Source of the DNA: Clostridiales bacterium
GTDB taxonomy: Bacteria; Bacillota; Clostridia; Christensenellales; Aristaeellaceae
DNA: 64,000 bases
Assembly: GCA_015056145.1 (NCBI GenBank)
Contig: SVGY01000009.1
Coordinates: forward strand, 1 to 64,000
Direction of reading: 5' to 3'
Positions 21,972 to 29,638 of the stretch are shown here, in pieces. The notes beneath the pieces were generated by a model that made no database searches, had not been told where the DNA came from, and saw only the letters and a program-made list of their open reading frames with translations. The translations under genes were made by a program, and so were the position numbers. Numbering within the stretch: position 1 is the first letter of the stretch; every line of letters starts with the position of its first letter.

Positions 21972-24265
21972 AGTATTTTTGCCGCTCCTTCCACATCCCT
22001 GCAAAAATCCTGCCAGTGTTCCGGCAGCAGGGATACATAAGCCGGTTCGTAGTATCTTTCATCCACCAGCACCAGAATGCCCTTGTCCTTTTCAGAACGG
22101 ATGATGCGCCCGCCTGCCTGCAAAACCTTCTGCATGGCAGGGATACGGCAGGCCATGGCGAACCCGTCCCCAAAGCGTTCTTCATAGCACTGCTGTATGG
22201 CCCGAAGCTTCACGCTGGGCGAAGGCAGCCCCACCCCCACGATGATTGCGCCGATAAGCCTCTCCCCGGGCAGGTCGATGCCCTCAGAATACAGCCCGCC
22301 CATCACGCACAGACCAAGCCGGGGGCCAGGGTACTCGCAAAACGCCTGAAAGAACCCGTTCCTCTCTTCCTCCGTCTGCTCCCGCTGCTGTATCCACATG
22401 GGCGGCAGACGGGTTTCGTCCAGTAGCTGCCGTACCATTTCCAGGTAGGCATAGCTCGGAAAAAACGCAATATACTTGCCCTCCCGCTGAAGGGCGGTAT
22501 TGGTGATGATCTCTGCAACCTTGCCCGCCGTATTCTGCCGCTCCCGATAACGGGTATCCACATGCTGCCTTACCACCTGCAGGTTTTCCGCAGGAAAAGG
22601 CGAGGGCAGCGCAAAGCAGGCATCCTCTTCGCCGCCGCCCAGCAGGGATTTCATCGCCGGCAGGGGCGAAAGCGTGGCAGAGAAAAACACTGCGCCCCGC
22701 ATGTCTTTCGTGGTGGAAGCAATATATCCAGCGGGAAGAAGGCGATACAGATCAAGTATCCTTTCCTTGCCGTGAAGTTGTGCCAGCGCTGCGTAATCCT
22801 CATCAAAATGCTCTGCTGCATACAGAAAGGGAAGCAGCGTTCTCATCAGGGAAAGCAGTTCGCTTACAGGCGCCCCTTTCGGCTCCCCAAGAAGCTCGCT
22901 CACTTCCTCCATCAGCCGCTGTGCTCCGGCTGCTATCTCCTCCGGGACTCCTTCAAGCCTGCCTTCGTTGTTCTCCATATCCGGCGGCAATTCCAGATGG
23001 CAAAGCGTTTCCATCAGAGCGGTCAAAGCCTTGTAGCAGGGGTGCTTCCTGCCGATACTTTTGCCAATGAGGGTACGGCTTTTCCGCAGTTCGCCGCTGG
23101 AAATACTGCCGGAAAGGGACTCTCTGACCCGGTCCTGCACATGGTGCGCCTCATCAACCAGCAACGTGCATCCCCGCTTGCGCTGATATAGCCGCTTCAC
23201 CTGCGCAAAGGGATCAAACACATAATTCAGATCCATCAGCACCACATCCGCCAGCTCCGTAAGGGCAAGCGCCAGTTCAAAGGGACAAAGCCTGTGCTTG
23301 TCCGAAACTGCGCAGATCACTTCATCGGTCCAGAGACAGCCGGGCATTTCCAGCAGTTCCTCAATGGCGGCTCCCTGCCGTATGTAATGCCCCTTTGCCC
23401 TTTCGCACAAATCCGGATGACAGCGGCAATCTCCCGGGCAAAGCTTTTCCTTGGCGGTGAGCACAGATACCCTTGCCTGCATCCCCTGCTCCATCATGAG
23501 TTCCAGGGCCTGCAGCGGACTCTGCCTTGCGGTGTTGCGGCAAGTTAAGTAGAGAATTTTCTCCGTTTCCTCCTCGCCCATAGCCTTCAGCGCAGGAAAG
23601 AGCACAGCTGCGCTTTTCCCGGTACCGGTAGGCAGGCTGGAAAAAAGGCGGCGTTTCTGCCGGATGGCTGTATACACCTGCACTGCCAGTTCCCGCTGGC
23701 CTTTGCGGTATTCCGCAAAAGGAAAGCCTGCTTTTCGGATGGATTCATCCCGCCGGAGGCAGTGCTCCCTTTCCCTTACGAGGAACGCCAAAAAGGCGGA
23801 AAGCCATTCCTCCGCCTGATTGACCATCTCTTCCCTGGAAGGCTGCTCCTCGTAGCGGCGCAGCACCTCCCCCGACGGGCTGAGGTACGTTACCGCCAGC
23901 CGCACTTCGGGCAATTCTTCCTCAAGGGCTACCATTGCACCGTAAAGCCATGCCTGGGCACGGTGTTCGGCTGCGACGCCTTCGCCCTTCCAGCTGCTCA
24001 GCTTCATTTCCTCAATAAGGGGAGGGTCGCCCGGGGTGTAGGCATCCATGCGGCCAAACAGCTCTATGCGCTCATCGCCAAGTACAAATTCATGGCGAAT
24101 GCTTCTTTCGGTCTGCCCCTCCTGCTTTTGCTGCCTGAGCCGGTGCGCCACTGCGCCAGCCTGCATATCCGCAGCCGCAGCCCCGGGCAATATATCCTCC
24201 GGAGGAAAGACAAACGCAACCAGTTCCCTTACCGAAACCCGGAAAGGCTTCTTTTGTTCATCCAA
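21962..24265 (-). CDS. RecB-like nuclease fused to XPD/DinG-type Fe-S helicase
   Basis: A 767-aa protein. Residues about 55-165 show a PD-(D/E)XK nuclease core: GRMDA (Asp74), IEEMK (Glu86, Lys88) and the RecB-type QAWLY motif (Gln104-Tyr108). The rest is a superfamily 2 DEAD_2 helicase: Walker A PTGTGKS (212-218), a cysteine cluster LCPGDCRCHPDLC fitting the XPD/DinG iron-sulfur domain, LLVDEAHHV, and a C-terminal part with GRIIRSEKDKG. It should process branched or damaged DNA. Start: TTG at 24265 with GGAGG 7 nt upstream, 2 bp after the protease stop. Confidence 0.88.
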   Translation of the reverse strand: MDEQKKPFRVSVRELVAFVFPPEDILPGAAAADMQAGAVAHRLRQQKQEGQTERSIRHEFVLGDERIELFGRMDAYTPGDPPLIEEMKLSSWKGEGVAAEHRAQAWLYGAMVALEEELPEVRLAVTYLSPSGEVLRRYEEQPSREEMVNQAEEWLSAFLAFLVREREHCLRRDESIRKAGFPFAEYRKGQRELAVQVYTAIRQKRRLFSSLPTGTGKSAAVLFPALKAMGEEETEKILYLTCRNTARQSPLQALELMMEQGMQARVSVLTAKEKLCPGDCRCHPDLCERAKGHYIRQGAAIEELLEMPGCLWTDEVICAVSDKHRLCPFELALALTELADVVLMDLNYVFDPFAQVKRLYQRKRGCTLLVDEAHHVQDRVRESLSGSISSGELRKSRTLIGKSIGRKHPCYKALTALMETLCHLELPPDMENNEGRLEGVPEEIAAGAQRLMEEVSELLGEPKGAPVSELLSLMRTLLPFLYAAEHFDEDYAALAQLHGKERILDLYRLLPAGYIASTTKDMRGAVFFSATLSPLPAMKSLLGGGEEDACFALPSPFPAENLQVVRQHVDTRYRERQNTAGKVAEIITNTALQREGKYIAFFPSYAYLEMVRQLLDETRLPPMWIQQREQTEEERNGFFQAFCEYPGPRLGLCVMGGLYSEGIDLPGERLIGAIIVGVGLPSPSVKLRAIQQCYEERFGDGFAMACRIPAMQKVLQAGGRIIRSEKDKGILVLVDERYYEPAYVSLLPEHWQDFCRDVEGAAKILWQ

Positions 24266-24267
24266 GG

Positions 24268-24948
24268 TCAATCCTCCCTGGAACGGGCAATGAGCAAGAG
24301 CCTGAACAGCTGCAATGCACTGCTGACTGCCGATGCCACATAGGTAAGGGCCGCTGCATTGAGTACTTTGCGCACACCCTCCAATTCCCACTGGTCCATT
24401 ACATTACAGCTGCTGAGCAATCCAAGAGCCCGGCGGCTTGCATCCAGCTCTACCGGCAGTGTCACCAGGGAAAACAAGAGCGTCAGCGCAAAACAGAAGA
24501 TGCCCACATGCATCAGCGGCTGCCAGGAAAACAAAATTCCTGCAAAAAAGATGGGAAAGTACAGATGGCTGCCAATATTCACCACCGGCACAATGGCGCT
24601 GCGCACTTTCAGCGGCAGATAGCCGCCGTGCTGTTGCAGAGCGTGGCCGCATTCATGGGCCGCAACGCCCACCGCCGCAACGCTGCTGGAGCCGTACACA
24701 CTGTCGCTGAGCCGTAGCACGTTGCTGCCGGGATCGTAGTGGTCAGTAAGGTTGCCGGCAATACGGCCAATCTGTACGGCTCCGTTTTTGGCGCTGCCCA
24801 CCAGCATGTGGCAAACCTGTTCCGCAGTAAGACCACTGCGGGTAGATACCTGGCTGTACTCATGAAAGGCATTCTTTACCCTGAACTGTGCCCACAGGCC
24901 CAAAAGCAGGCCAGGGATCATCAACAGCATCGTCCAGTCAAAATACAT
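24268..24948 (-). CDS. Membrane zinc metallopeptidase, YugP family
   Basis: A 226-aa membrane protein with an N-terminal transmembrane segment, zinc motif HECGH within VGVAAHECGHALQ, and three further hydrophobic segments in the C-terminal half. This is the YugP/Zn_peptidase_2 family, whose physiological substrates are unknown. GGAGG precedes the ATG at 24948. It is first in the operon before the nuclease-helicase and the TraB-like gene. Confidence 0.9.
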   Translation of the reverse strand: MYFDWTMLLMIPGLLLGLWAQFRVKNAFHEYSQVSTRSGLTAEQVCHMLVGSAKNGAVQIGRIAGNLTDHYDPGSNVLRLSDSVYGSSSVAAVGVAAHECGHALQQHGGYLPLKVRSAIVPVVNIGSHLYFPIFFAGILFSWQPLMHVGIFCFALTLLFSLVTLPVELDASRRALGLLSSCNVMDQWELEGVRKVLNAAALTYVASAVSSALQLFRLLLIARSRED

Positions 24949-25005
24949 CGTTCATCCTCCTTGCCAAAAAACCATTCCTGTCACAGAAGTTTGCCCTCTG
25001 CTTTC

Positions 25006-25033
25006 ATTGTATCTCATCGCTGAAAAACTACAA
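25006..25033 (-). promoter_or_regulatory. Promoter of the protease-helicase-TraB operon
   Basis: Minus-strand TTGTAG (25033-25028) and TACAAT (25011-25006) with a 16-bp spacer, about 58 bp before the protease ATG. Confidence 0.55.
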
Positions 25034-25064
25034 CTGAAAAAATCTGAAAACCGCCGTTTTTCGT

Positions 25065-25733
25065 TTAAAAACCCTCTTCTATCTTCACACCCAGCAATCC
25101 TGCCAGAATCAGGGCCTGCGACGGAGTGACCACTGCGCCTTTCAGCAAGGGAAAATCCACCCGGATACCATCCAGCTGGCATGTGGTCAGATCGAGCCCG
25201 TTCATGGGCGTGTAGCTCCATTGGGACTCGGTGAGGTCGCAGTTTTCCAGCCGGATGCGGCTGAGTTTCAGGCTGTTGAACATGCTCTCCTTCATGCGGC
25301 ATTCGTGAATAATCACCCTGTCCAGCTTGCTGTCGCCAAGGCCGAAATAATCCATCATGCAGCCGTCAAAGGCCACATCCGTCAGCGCACATTTGGAAAA
25401 AGTGTCGCCAGTCATGCGGCATTTGATGAACCTGACCCTGCGCATGCCGAAGCCTGTCAGTGTAAGGTTGCTCATTTCGCAACGGTCAAATACGCAGTCC
25501 ACAAAGTCCAGCCGGCGCATCTCCAATTCCTCAAAGCGGCAATGGTCAAAGCGGCAGCCGGAAAACTCCAGCGTGCCGCCGTAGATTTCCGCAAGGGTCT
25601 GGCCTGTGAACTCCTTTTCAAATATATCTTCCCCGGAATGGATAGCTGCCTGTGCGGCCTGCTGTAGATTGCCCCCTGCATGAAGCGCTTGCAGTTTCGG
25701 CTCTTCCATGACCCAATTTGCTTTCTTCTCCAT
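25065..25733 (-). CDS. Pentapeptide-repeat protein
   Basis: A 222-aa protein with a central series of pentapeptide repeats of the A(D/N)LXX type, for example FSGCRFDHCRFEELEMRRLDFVDC and later LDRVIIHECRMKESMFNSLKLSRIRLENCDL. These fold into a right-handed quadrilateral helix. Such proteins include DNA mimics (QnrA/MfpA) that protect gyrase, but most have unknown roles. I used the ATG at 25733, which follows AGGGAG. It is divergent from spoIIR, 62 bp away. Confidence 0.85.
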   Translation of the reverse strand: MEKKANWVMEEPKLQALHAGGNLQQAAQAAIHSGEDIFEKEFTGQTLAEIYGGTLEFSGCRFDHCRFEELEMRRLDFVDCVFDRCEMSNLTLTGFGMRRVRFIKCRMTGDTFSKCALTDVAFDGCMMDYFGLGDSKLDRVIIHECRMKESMFNSLKLSRIRLENCDLTESQWSYTPMNGLDLTTCQLDGIRVDFPLLKGAVVTPSQALILAGLLGVKIEEGF

Positions 25734-25747
25734 GATGATTTCTCCCT

Positions 25748-25776
25748 GTATACTTTTCTTTATCCCGGAAACAATA
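25748..25776 (+). promoter_or_regulatory. Candidate sigma-F-type promoter of spoIIR
   Basis: GTATA (25748-25752) and GGAAACAATA (25767-25776) match the B. subtilis sigma-F consensus elements GYWTA and GGNRANANTW. The spacer is 14 bp, shorter than the usual 15-16, and the leader would be only about 13 nt. In B. subtilis spoIIR is a known sigma-F target. Confidence 0.4.
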
Positions 25777-25786
25777 GCTTCCGGGA
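25763..25786. other. Inverted repeat overlapping the spoIIR ribosome-binding site
   Basis: TCCCGGAA (25763-25770) and TTCCGGGA (25779-25786) are perfect complements over an 8-nt gap. The right arm overlaps the GGGAGGG (25783-25789) of spoIIR, so transcripts starting upstream would have a masked ribosome-binding site. Confidence 0.5.
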
Positions 25787-25795
25787 GGGATCGAT

Positions 25796-26398
25796 TTGAC
25801 GAAAAATAAGCTTTCTCGGATGCTGTGTATCCTTTGTACCCTTGCTTTTGCACTTATGCATCCGGCTGCTTCTCTGGCGGATGGACTGACCCGGGAGGAA
25901 CAGCGCCTTTGGGCTGCCTGTGAAAATGGCAGCGTCATCCGCCTGCACATACTGGCAAACAGCGACAGTCCCGAGGATCAGCAGATCAAACTGCAGGTCA
26001 GGGATATTCTGCTGGACAGCTTTGGCCAGATGCTGAAAAACGCCGGAGCAGAAAGCCCGGAGGAAGTTTGTGCCTTTATTCGCCAGCACCTTGACCAGAT
26101 CGCCTGCTGCGCCAGCAAGGCCGCACATCAGGCCGGATTTCACGGCTCTGTAAAAACAGAATTCGGGCTCCTTCACCTTCCGGAAAAAACCTATGGGCAG
26201 CTGACCCTTCCAGAGGGAGATTACATGGGCCTGCGCATTACCATCGGCAGTGGAAAGGGCCGGAACTGGTGGTGCGTTCTGTATCCGGAGCTTTGTGTTT
26301 CCCTGCTTTGCGGGGAGTCTGTTCCGGACGCTCAGCCCGGTTTTCACTTTGACAGCCTGCGCATTTTCAAAAACTGGCTGCTTCTTCCCCCATTATAA
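25796..26398 (+). CDS. spoIIR: Stage II sporulation protein R
   Basis: A 200-aa secreted signalling protein. SpoIIR is made in the forespore and triggers SpoIIGA-dependent processing of pro-sigma-E in the mother cell. Evidence: N-terminal signal (LSRMLCILCTLAFALMHPAASLA), the highly conserved VIRLHILANSDSPEDQQIKLQVRD, and GRNWWCVLYPELC near the C-terminus. It starts with TTG at 25796, with GGGAGGG 6 nt upstream. Its presence indicates endospore-forming ability. Divergent from the pentapeptide-repeat gene. Confidence 0.93.
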   Translation: MTKNKLSRMLCILCTLAFALMHPAASLADGLTREEQRLWAACENGSVIRLHILANSDSPEDQQIKLQVRDILLDSFGQMLKNAGAESPEEVCAFIRQHLDQIACCASKAAHQAGFHGSVKTEFGLLHLPEKTYGQLTLPEGDYMGLRITIGSGKGRNWWCVLYPELCVSLLCGESVPDAQPGFHFDSLRIFKNWLLLPPL

Positions 26399-26423
26399 CA
26401 AACCAGTTCCTGGCAATGCAACA

Positions 26424-26452
26424 TTGACAAGCAGCCGCCCTTTCACTATCAT
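26424..26452 (+). promoter_or_regulatory. Promoter of the YgiQ gene
   Basis: Perfect TTGACA (26424-26429), a 17-bp spacer and TATCAT (26447-26452), 23 bp before the ATG. Confidence 0.8.
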
Positions 26453-26474
26453 AGGCAGGAAGGGTGGTTTTTTT

Positions 26475-28472
26475 ATGGATTTTTTGCCGATCTGTCCTGA
26501 GGATGTAAAAAAACGGGGCTGGGATGCACCGGATTTTGTGTATGTTGTGGGGGAAGCCTATGTGGATCACCCCTCTTTTGGGCACGCCATCATTGGCCGG
26601 GTTTTGGAAAACGCCGGGTACAAAATAGCCATGCTGTGCCTGCCGGAATATCATTCCGCCGAGGCCTTCAAGCTATACGGCAGGCCAAAGCTGGGCTTTC
26701 TGGTTTCCTCCGGCGTTATTGACAGCATGGTAAACCACTACACCACCGCCAAAAAGCGCCGCAATACGGACGTGTACGCCCCCGGCGGCAAGGCAGGAAT
26801 GCGTCCAGACCGTGCCGTGACCGTATACTGCAACCGCATCCACGAGGCCTACCCGGGCATGCCGGTGCTGATCGGCGGCGTGGAGGCATCCCTGCGTCGC
26901 TTCTCCCATTACGATTACTGGGATGACAAGGTGCGCCGCAGCGTGCTGGTGGACAGTGCCGCCACTTTGCTGATGTACGGCATGGGCGAAAGAACCATCA
27001 TCGATTGCTGCGACTGGGTGCAGAGGGGCATGCCTGCCCATGAACTGCCCTCCCTCAGCGGTGTATGCTATATGGCAAAACAGCCGCCCAAAGATGCCAT
27101 TCAATTGCCATCCCATCAGGAAGTCGCCACTGATAAAAAAGCCTATTGCAAAGCTTTCATGCTGGAGTACGAGGAGCAGGATCCCGTCCGGGGCAGAACC
27201 CTTTGCCAGCAGCAGGATTCCCAGCGTTATCTTGTGCAGAATCCCCCGGCTATGCCCCTTAAGCAAAACGAACTGGATAGCGTATACGACCTGCCCTTTA
27301 CCCGCAGAAGCCATCCCAGTTACGACAGCCTTGGCGGCGTCCCCGCCCTCAAGGAGGTACGCTTTTCCCTCAGCGCAGTCAGGGGTTGCTTTGGCAGCTG
27401 CAACTTCTGCGCCCTTACCTTCCACCAGGGCCGTATCGTCACCTCCCGCAGCGAAGATTCTCTGGTGAAGGAAGCGGCTCTTTTGACCACCTTCCCGGAT
27501 TTTAAGGGCTACATTCACGATGTGGGCGGCCCCACGGCCAATTTCCGCAAGCCTGCCTGCGAAAAGCAACTGAAAAGCGGTGCCTGCAAAAGCCGCCAGT
27601 GCCTCTTTCCCAAACCCTGCAAAAACCTGAAGGTGGATCACGAAGATCTGTGCCGCCTCCTGCGCCGCCTCCGCTCCCTGCCCCGGGTGAAAAAGGTGTT
27701 TATCCGCTCCGGCGTACGTTTTGACTATCTCATGGCAGATAAGAGCGATACTTTCCTTCACGACCTGTGCAAATACCACGTCAGCGGCCAGCTGAAGGTT
27801 GCGCCCGAGCATGTAAGCCGGAATGTGCTTCAAAAAATGGGCAAGCCGGATTTTGAGGTTTACCGCAAGTTTACCGAAAAATACGAGCAGATGAACCGCC
27901 GCCTTGGCATGGATCAGTATCTGGTGCCCTACCTCATGTCCAGCCATCCCGGCAGCACGCTTTCCGACGCAGTGGAACTGGCCGAATATCTGCGGGATAT
28001 TGGCCATCAGCCGGAGCAGGTACAGGATTTCTATCCCACCCCCGGCACCATGAGTACCTGCATGTACTACACCGGCATCGATCCCCGGGACATGACCCCG
28101 GTCTATGTGCCCAAAACCGAACGGGAAAAGGCCATGCAACGTGCGCTGATGCAGTTCCGTCATCCCAGGAACCACGCACTTGTCCGGGAGGCGCTCCGGC
28201 TTTGCGGCAGAGAGGATCTCATTGGTTATGACAAACGCTGCCTTGTGAGGCCCGAAGGCGGAGAAAGCTACCGCAGGCAGGAAATCCGCCGTCAGGGTGA
28301 CAGGGAAAAGGGCAGAATGGCCTCCAACAAAAGTCGCACCTATGTTTCCCGAAAATCACCCGTTCACAAGGACGAAGGCGAAGGGAAGCAAATCAACCGT
28401 CAACCCAATCGTTCCGGCCGCTCTTCCACTCATGGACGGTATTCCACCTCCGGCCGCAAAGGCCGTTCCTGA
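26475..28472 (+). CDS. ygiQ: YgiQ family radical SAM protein
   Basis: A 665-aa iron-sulfur enzyme family of unknown substrate. The N-terminus FLPICPEDVKKRGWDAPDFVYVVGEAYVDHPSFG is the YgiQ signature. The radical SAM cluster motif is CFGSCNFC, followed by the DUF3362 region near residues 480-610 (RREIF-like end replaced by a long tail). The last about 70 residues are Lys/Arg/Ser/Gly-rich and look disordered, possibly RNA binding. The ATG at 26475 follows AGGAAGGG. It has its own promoter. Confidence 0.9.
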   Translation: MDFLPICPEDVKKRGWDAPDFVYVVGEAYVDHPSFGHAIIGRVLENAGYKIAMLCLPEYHSAEAFKLYGRPKLGFLVSSGVIDSMVNHYTTAKKRRNTDVYAPGGKAGMRPDRAVTVYCNRIHEAYPGMPVLIGGVEASLRRFSHYDYWDDKVRRSVLVDSAATLLMYGMGERTIIDCCDWVQRGMPAHELPSLSGVCYMAKQPPKDAIQLPSHQEVATDKKAYCKAFMLEYEEQDPVRGRTLCQQQDSQRYLVQNPPAMPLKQNELDSVYDLPFTRRSHPSYDSLGGVPALKEVRFSLSAVRGCFGSCNFCALTFHQGRIVTSRSEDSLVKEAALLTTFPDFKGYIHDVGGPTANFRKPACEKQLKSGACKSRQCLFPKPCKNLKVDHEDLCRLLRRLRSLPRVKKVFIRSGVRFDYLMADKSDTFLHDLCKYHVSGQLKVAPEHVSRNVLQKMGKPDFEVYRKFTEKYEQMNRRLGMDQYLVPYLMSSHPGSTLSDAVELAEYLRDIGHQPEQVQDFYPTPGTMSTCMYYTGIDPRDMTPVYVPKTEREKAMQRALMQFRHPRNHALVREALRLCGREDLIGYDKRCLVRPEGGESYRRQEIRRQGDREKGRMASNKSRTYVSRKSPVHKDEGEGKQINRQPNRSGRSSTHGRYSTSGRKGRS

Positions 28473-28509
28473 TTGTATTTTGATGTTTGCTGAATAATTT
28501 TTAATGTTT

Positions 28510-28527
28510 TTCGTTAAAAAGTTGTTG
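28510..28527 (+). promoter_or_regulatory. Shared 18-bp element upstream of the first DUF2975/XRE module
   Basis: The 18-mer TTCGTTAAAAAGTTGTTG overlaps the first bases of the -35 box. It matches 16 of 18 positions with the element at 63236-63253 in front of the second DUF2975/XRE module, so it may be an operator for these regulators. Confidence 0.5.
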
Positions 28528-28553
28528 ACAAACATAAATAACGATGCTATACT
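28525..28553 (+). promoter_or_regulatory. Promoter of the first DUF2975/XRE module
   Basis: Perfect TTGACA (28525-28530), a 17-bp spacer and TATACT (28548-28553). A leader of about 90 nt follows, with a GATGCA..TGCATC hairpin (near 28579-28602). Confidence 0.85.
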
Positions 28554-28648
28554 CCCTATTGTCGACAGGAGCTCCACCCGATGCATTCCGGCCAGAGTGC
28601 ATCCCGAACCCAACATCCATATCGACACAGAATAAAGGAGTCATCATC

Positions 28649-29155
28649 ATGAGCACCGCCATTTCCAAGAACATTCAGGAACAGAGCAGCACCGTCCTTA
28701 CCCTGTGCAAGGTTGCACGCATCCTCCTCTACGTCGCCATGGCCATCGTAATCGGCCTGTTTATCATCACTTTCTGCCACGGCGAAAATCAGGCCATTCT
28801 GGGCTGGCACATGGCCGACGGCACTCCCATCACCACCGCCGAATTTGCAAAGAGCTTTGATGTTGCCGAAATTGGCGACCTCCGCAGTGAGCTGATGCAG
28901 GTTTTCATCTACCATATTCTTGCCCTTGTTATGCTCAAAGCCGTAACCAGGCTCTTTGAGCTGATCAAGAACAGCGAAAATCCCTTCACTGCCCAGATCG
29001 TTAAGGTTATGAAGACTGTTGCCATTGTGCTTGGCATCGTTGTGGGCTTTGACAGCCTGGTGGTTGGTCTGGTGGTAGGCTTTGCGGTTTACGCCTTTGC
29101 GATGATCTTTGAATACGGTCAGGACCTGCAAAAGCAGGCTGACGAAACCCTGTGA
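28649..29155 (+). CDS. DUF2975 family membrane protein
   Basis: A 168-aa membrane protein with four predicted hydrophobic segments (about 22-44, 78-98, 115-135 and 137-155). Sequence and context match DUF2975 proteins, which are regularly encoded next to a YozG-like Cro/C1 regulator. Function is not established; a membrane partner that senses or titrates the regulator has been suggested by context only. AAAGGAG precedes the ATG. The regulator follows 9 bp downstream. Confidence 0.82.
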   Translation: MSTAISKNIQEQSSTVLTLCKVARILLYVAMAIVIGLFIITFCHGENQAILGWHMADGTPITTAEFAKSFDVAEIGDLRSELMQVFIYHILALVMLKAVTRLFELIKNSENPFTAQIVKVMKTVAIVLGIVVGFDSLVVGLVVGFAVYAFAMIFEYGQDLQKQADETL

Positions 29156-29164
29156 GGTGAATCC

Positions 29165-29404
29165 ATGGCAATCATTCTCAGACTTGACCGAATGATGGCT
29201 GACCGTAAAATCAGCCTCAATGAACTCAGCGAAAAAGTGGGCATCGCCAACGTGAACCTGTCCCGCATCAAAACAGGAAAAATCAACGCTGTTCGTTTTT
29301 CCACCCTCAGCGCCCTTTGCCAGGTGCTGAACTGCCAGCCCGGCGACCTGCTGGAATATCAGCCTGATCCGGAAGGCTCCGCAGCAGCCGACAGCGATGA
29401 ATGA
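29165..29404 (+). CDS. Small Cro/C1-type HTH regulator, YozG-like
   Basis: A 79-aa protein consisting almost wholly of a helix-turn-helix (MADRKISLNELSEKVGIANVNLSRIKTGKINAVRFSTLSALCQVLNCQPGDLLEY), the HTH_26/YozG type. It is coupled to the DUF2975 gene and followed by a strong terminator, so this is a two-gene unit. The homologous pair at the right edge shares the same order. It most likely binds its own promoter. Confidence 0.9.
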   Translation: MAIILRLDRMMADRKISLNELSEKVGIANVNLSRIKTGKINAVRFSTLSALCQVLNCQPGDLLEYQPDPEGSAAADSDE

Positions 29405-29429
29405 TTTTTTCATACAACACTCCATTTCA

Positions 29430-29465
29430 ACGGGCCGACCGCCATTGCGCAGCCGGCCCGTTTTT
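29430..29465 (+). terminator. Terminator after the first DUF2975/XRE module
   Basis: ACGGGCCG (29430-29437) pairs with CGGCCCGT (29454-29461), followed by TTTTTCTTTT. Confidence 0.88.
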
Positions 29466-29558
29466 CTTTTGTCCATCGCAGTTGCCCTACCGGCAGCGGA
29501 ACCATCCGTCCCATTGTAAAACCCTTGCAAAATCTTGTTTTTTTCACAGGATGTATGC

Positions 29559-29587
29559 TTGACATGCCCCGGGTGCCATAGTACAAT
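29559..29587 (+). promoter_or_regulatory. Promoter of prfC
   Basis: Perfect TTGACA (29559-29564), a 17-bp spacer and TACAAT (29582-29587), about 52 bp upstream of the ATG. Confidence 0.82.
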
Positions 29588-29638
29588 AGTACATTGTATT
29601 ACGACTTATCCGATGAGGAAGAGAGGAAGCAGATCTTC

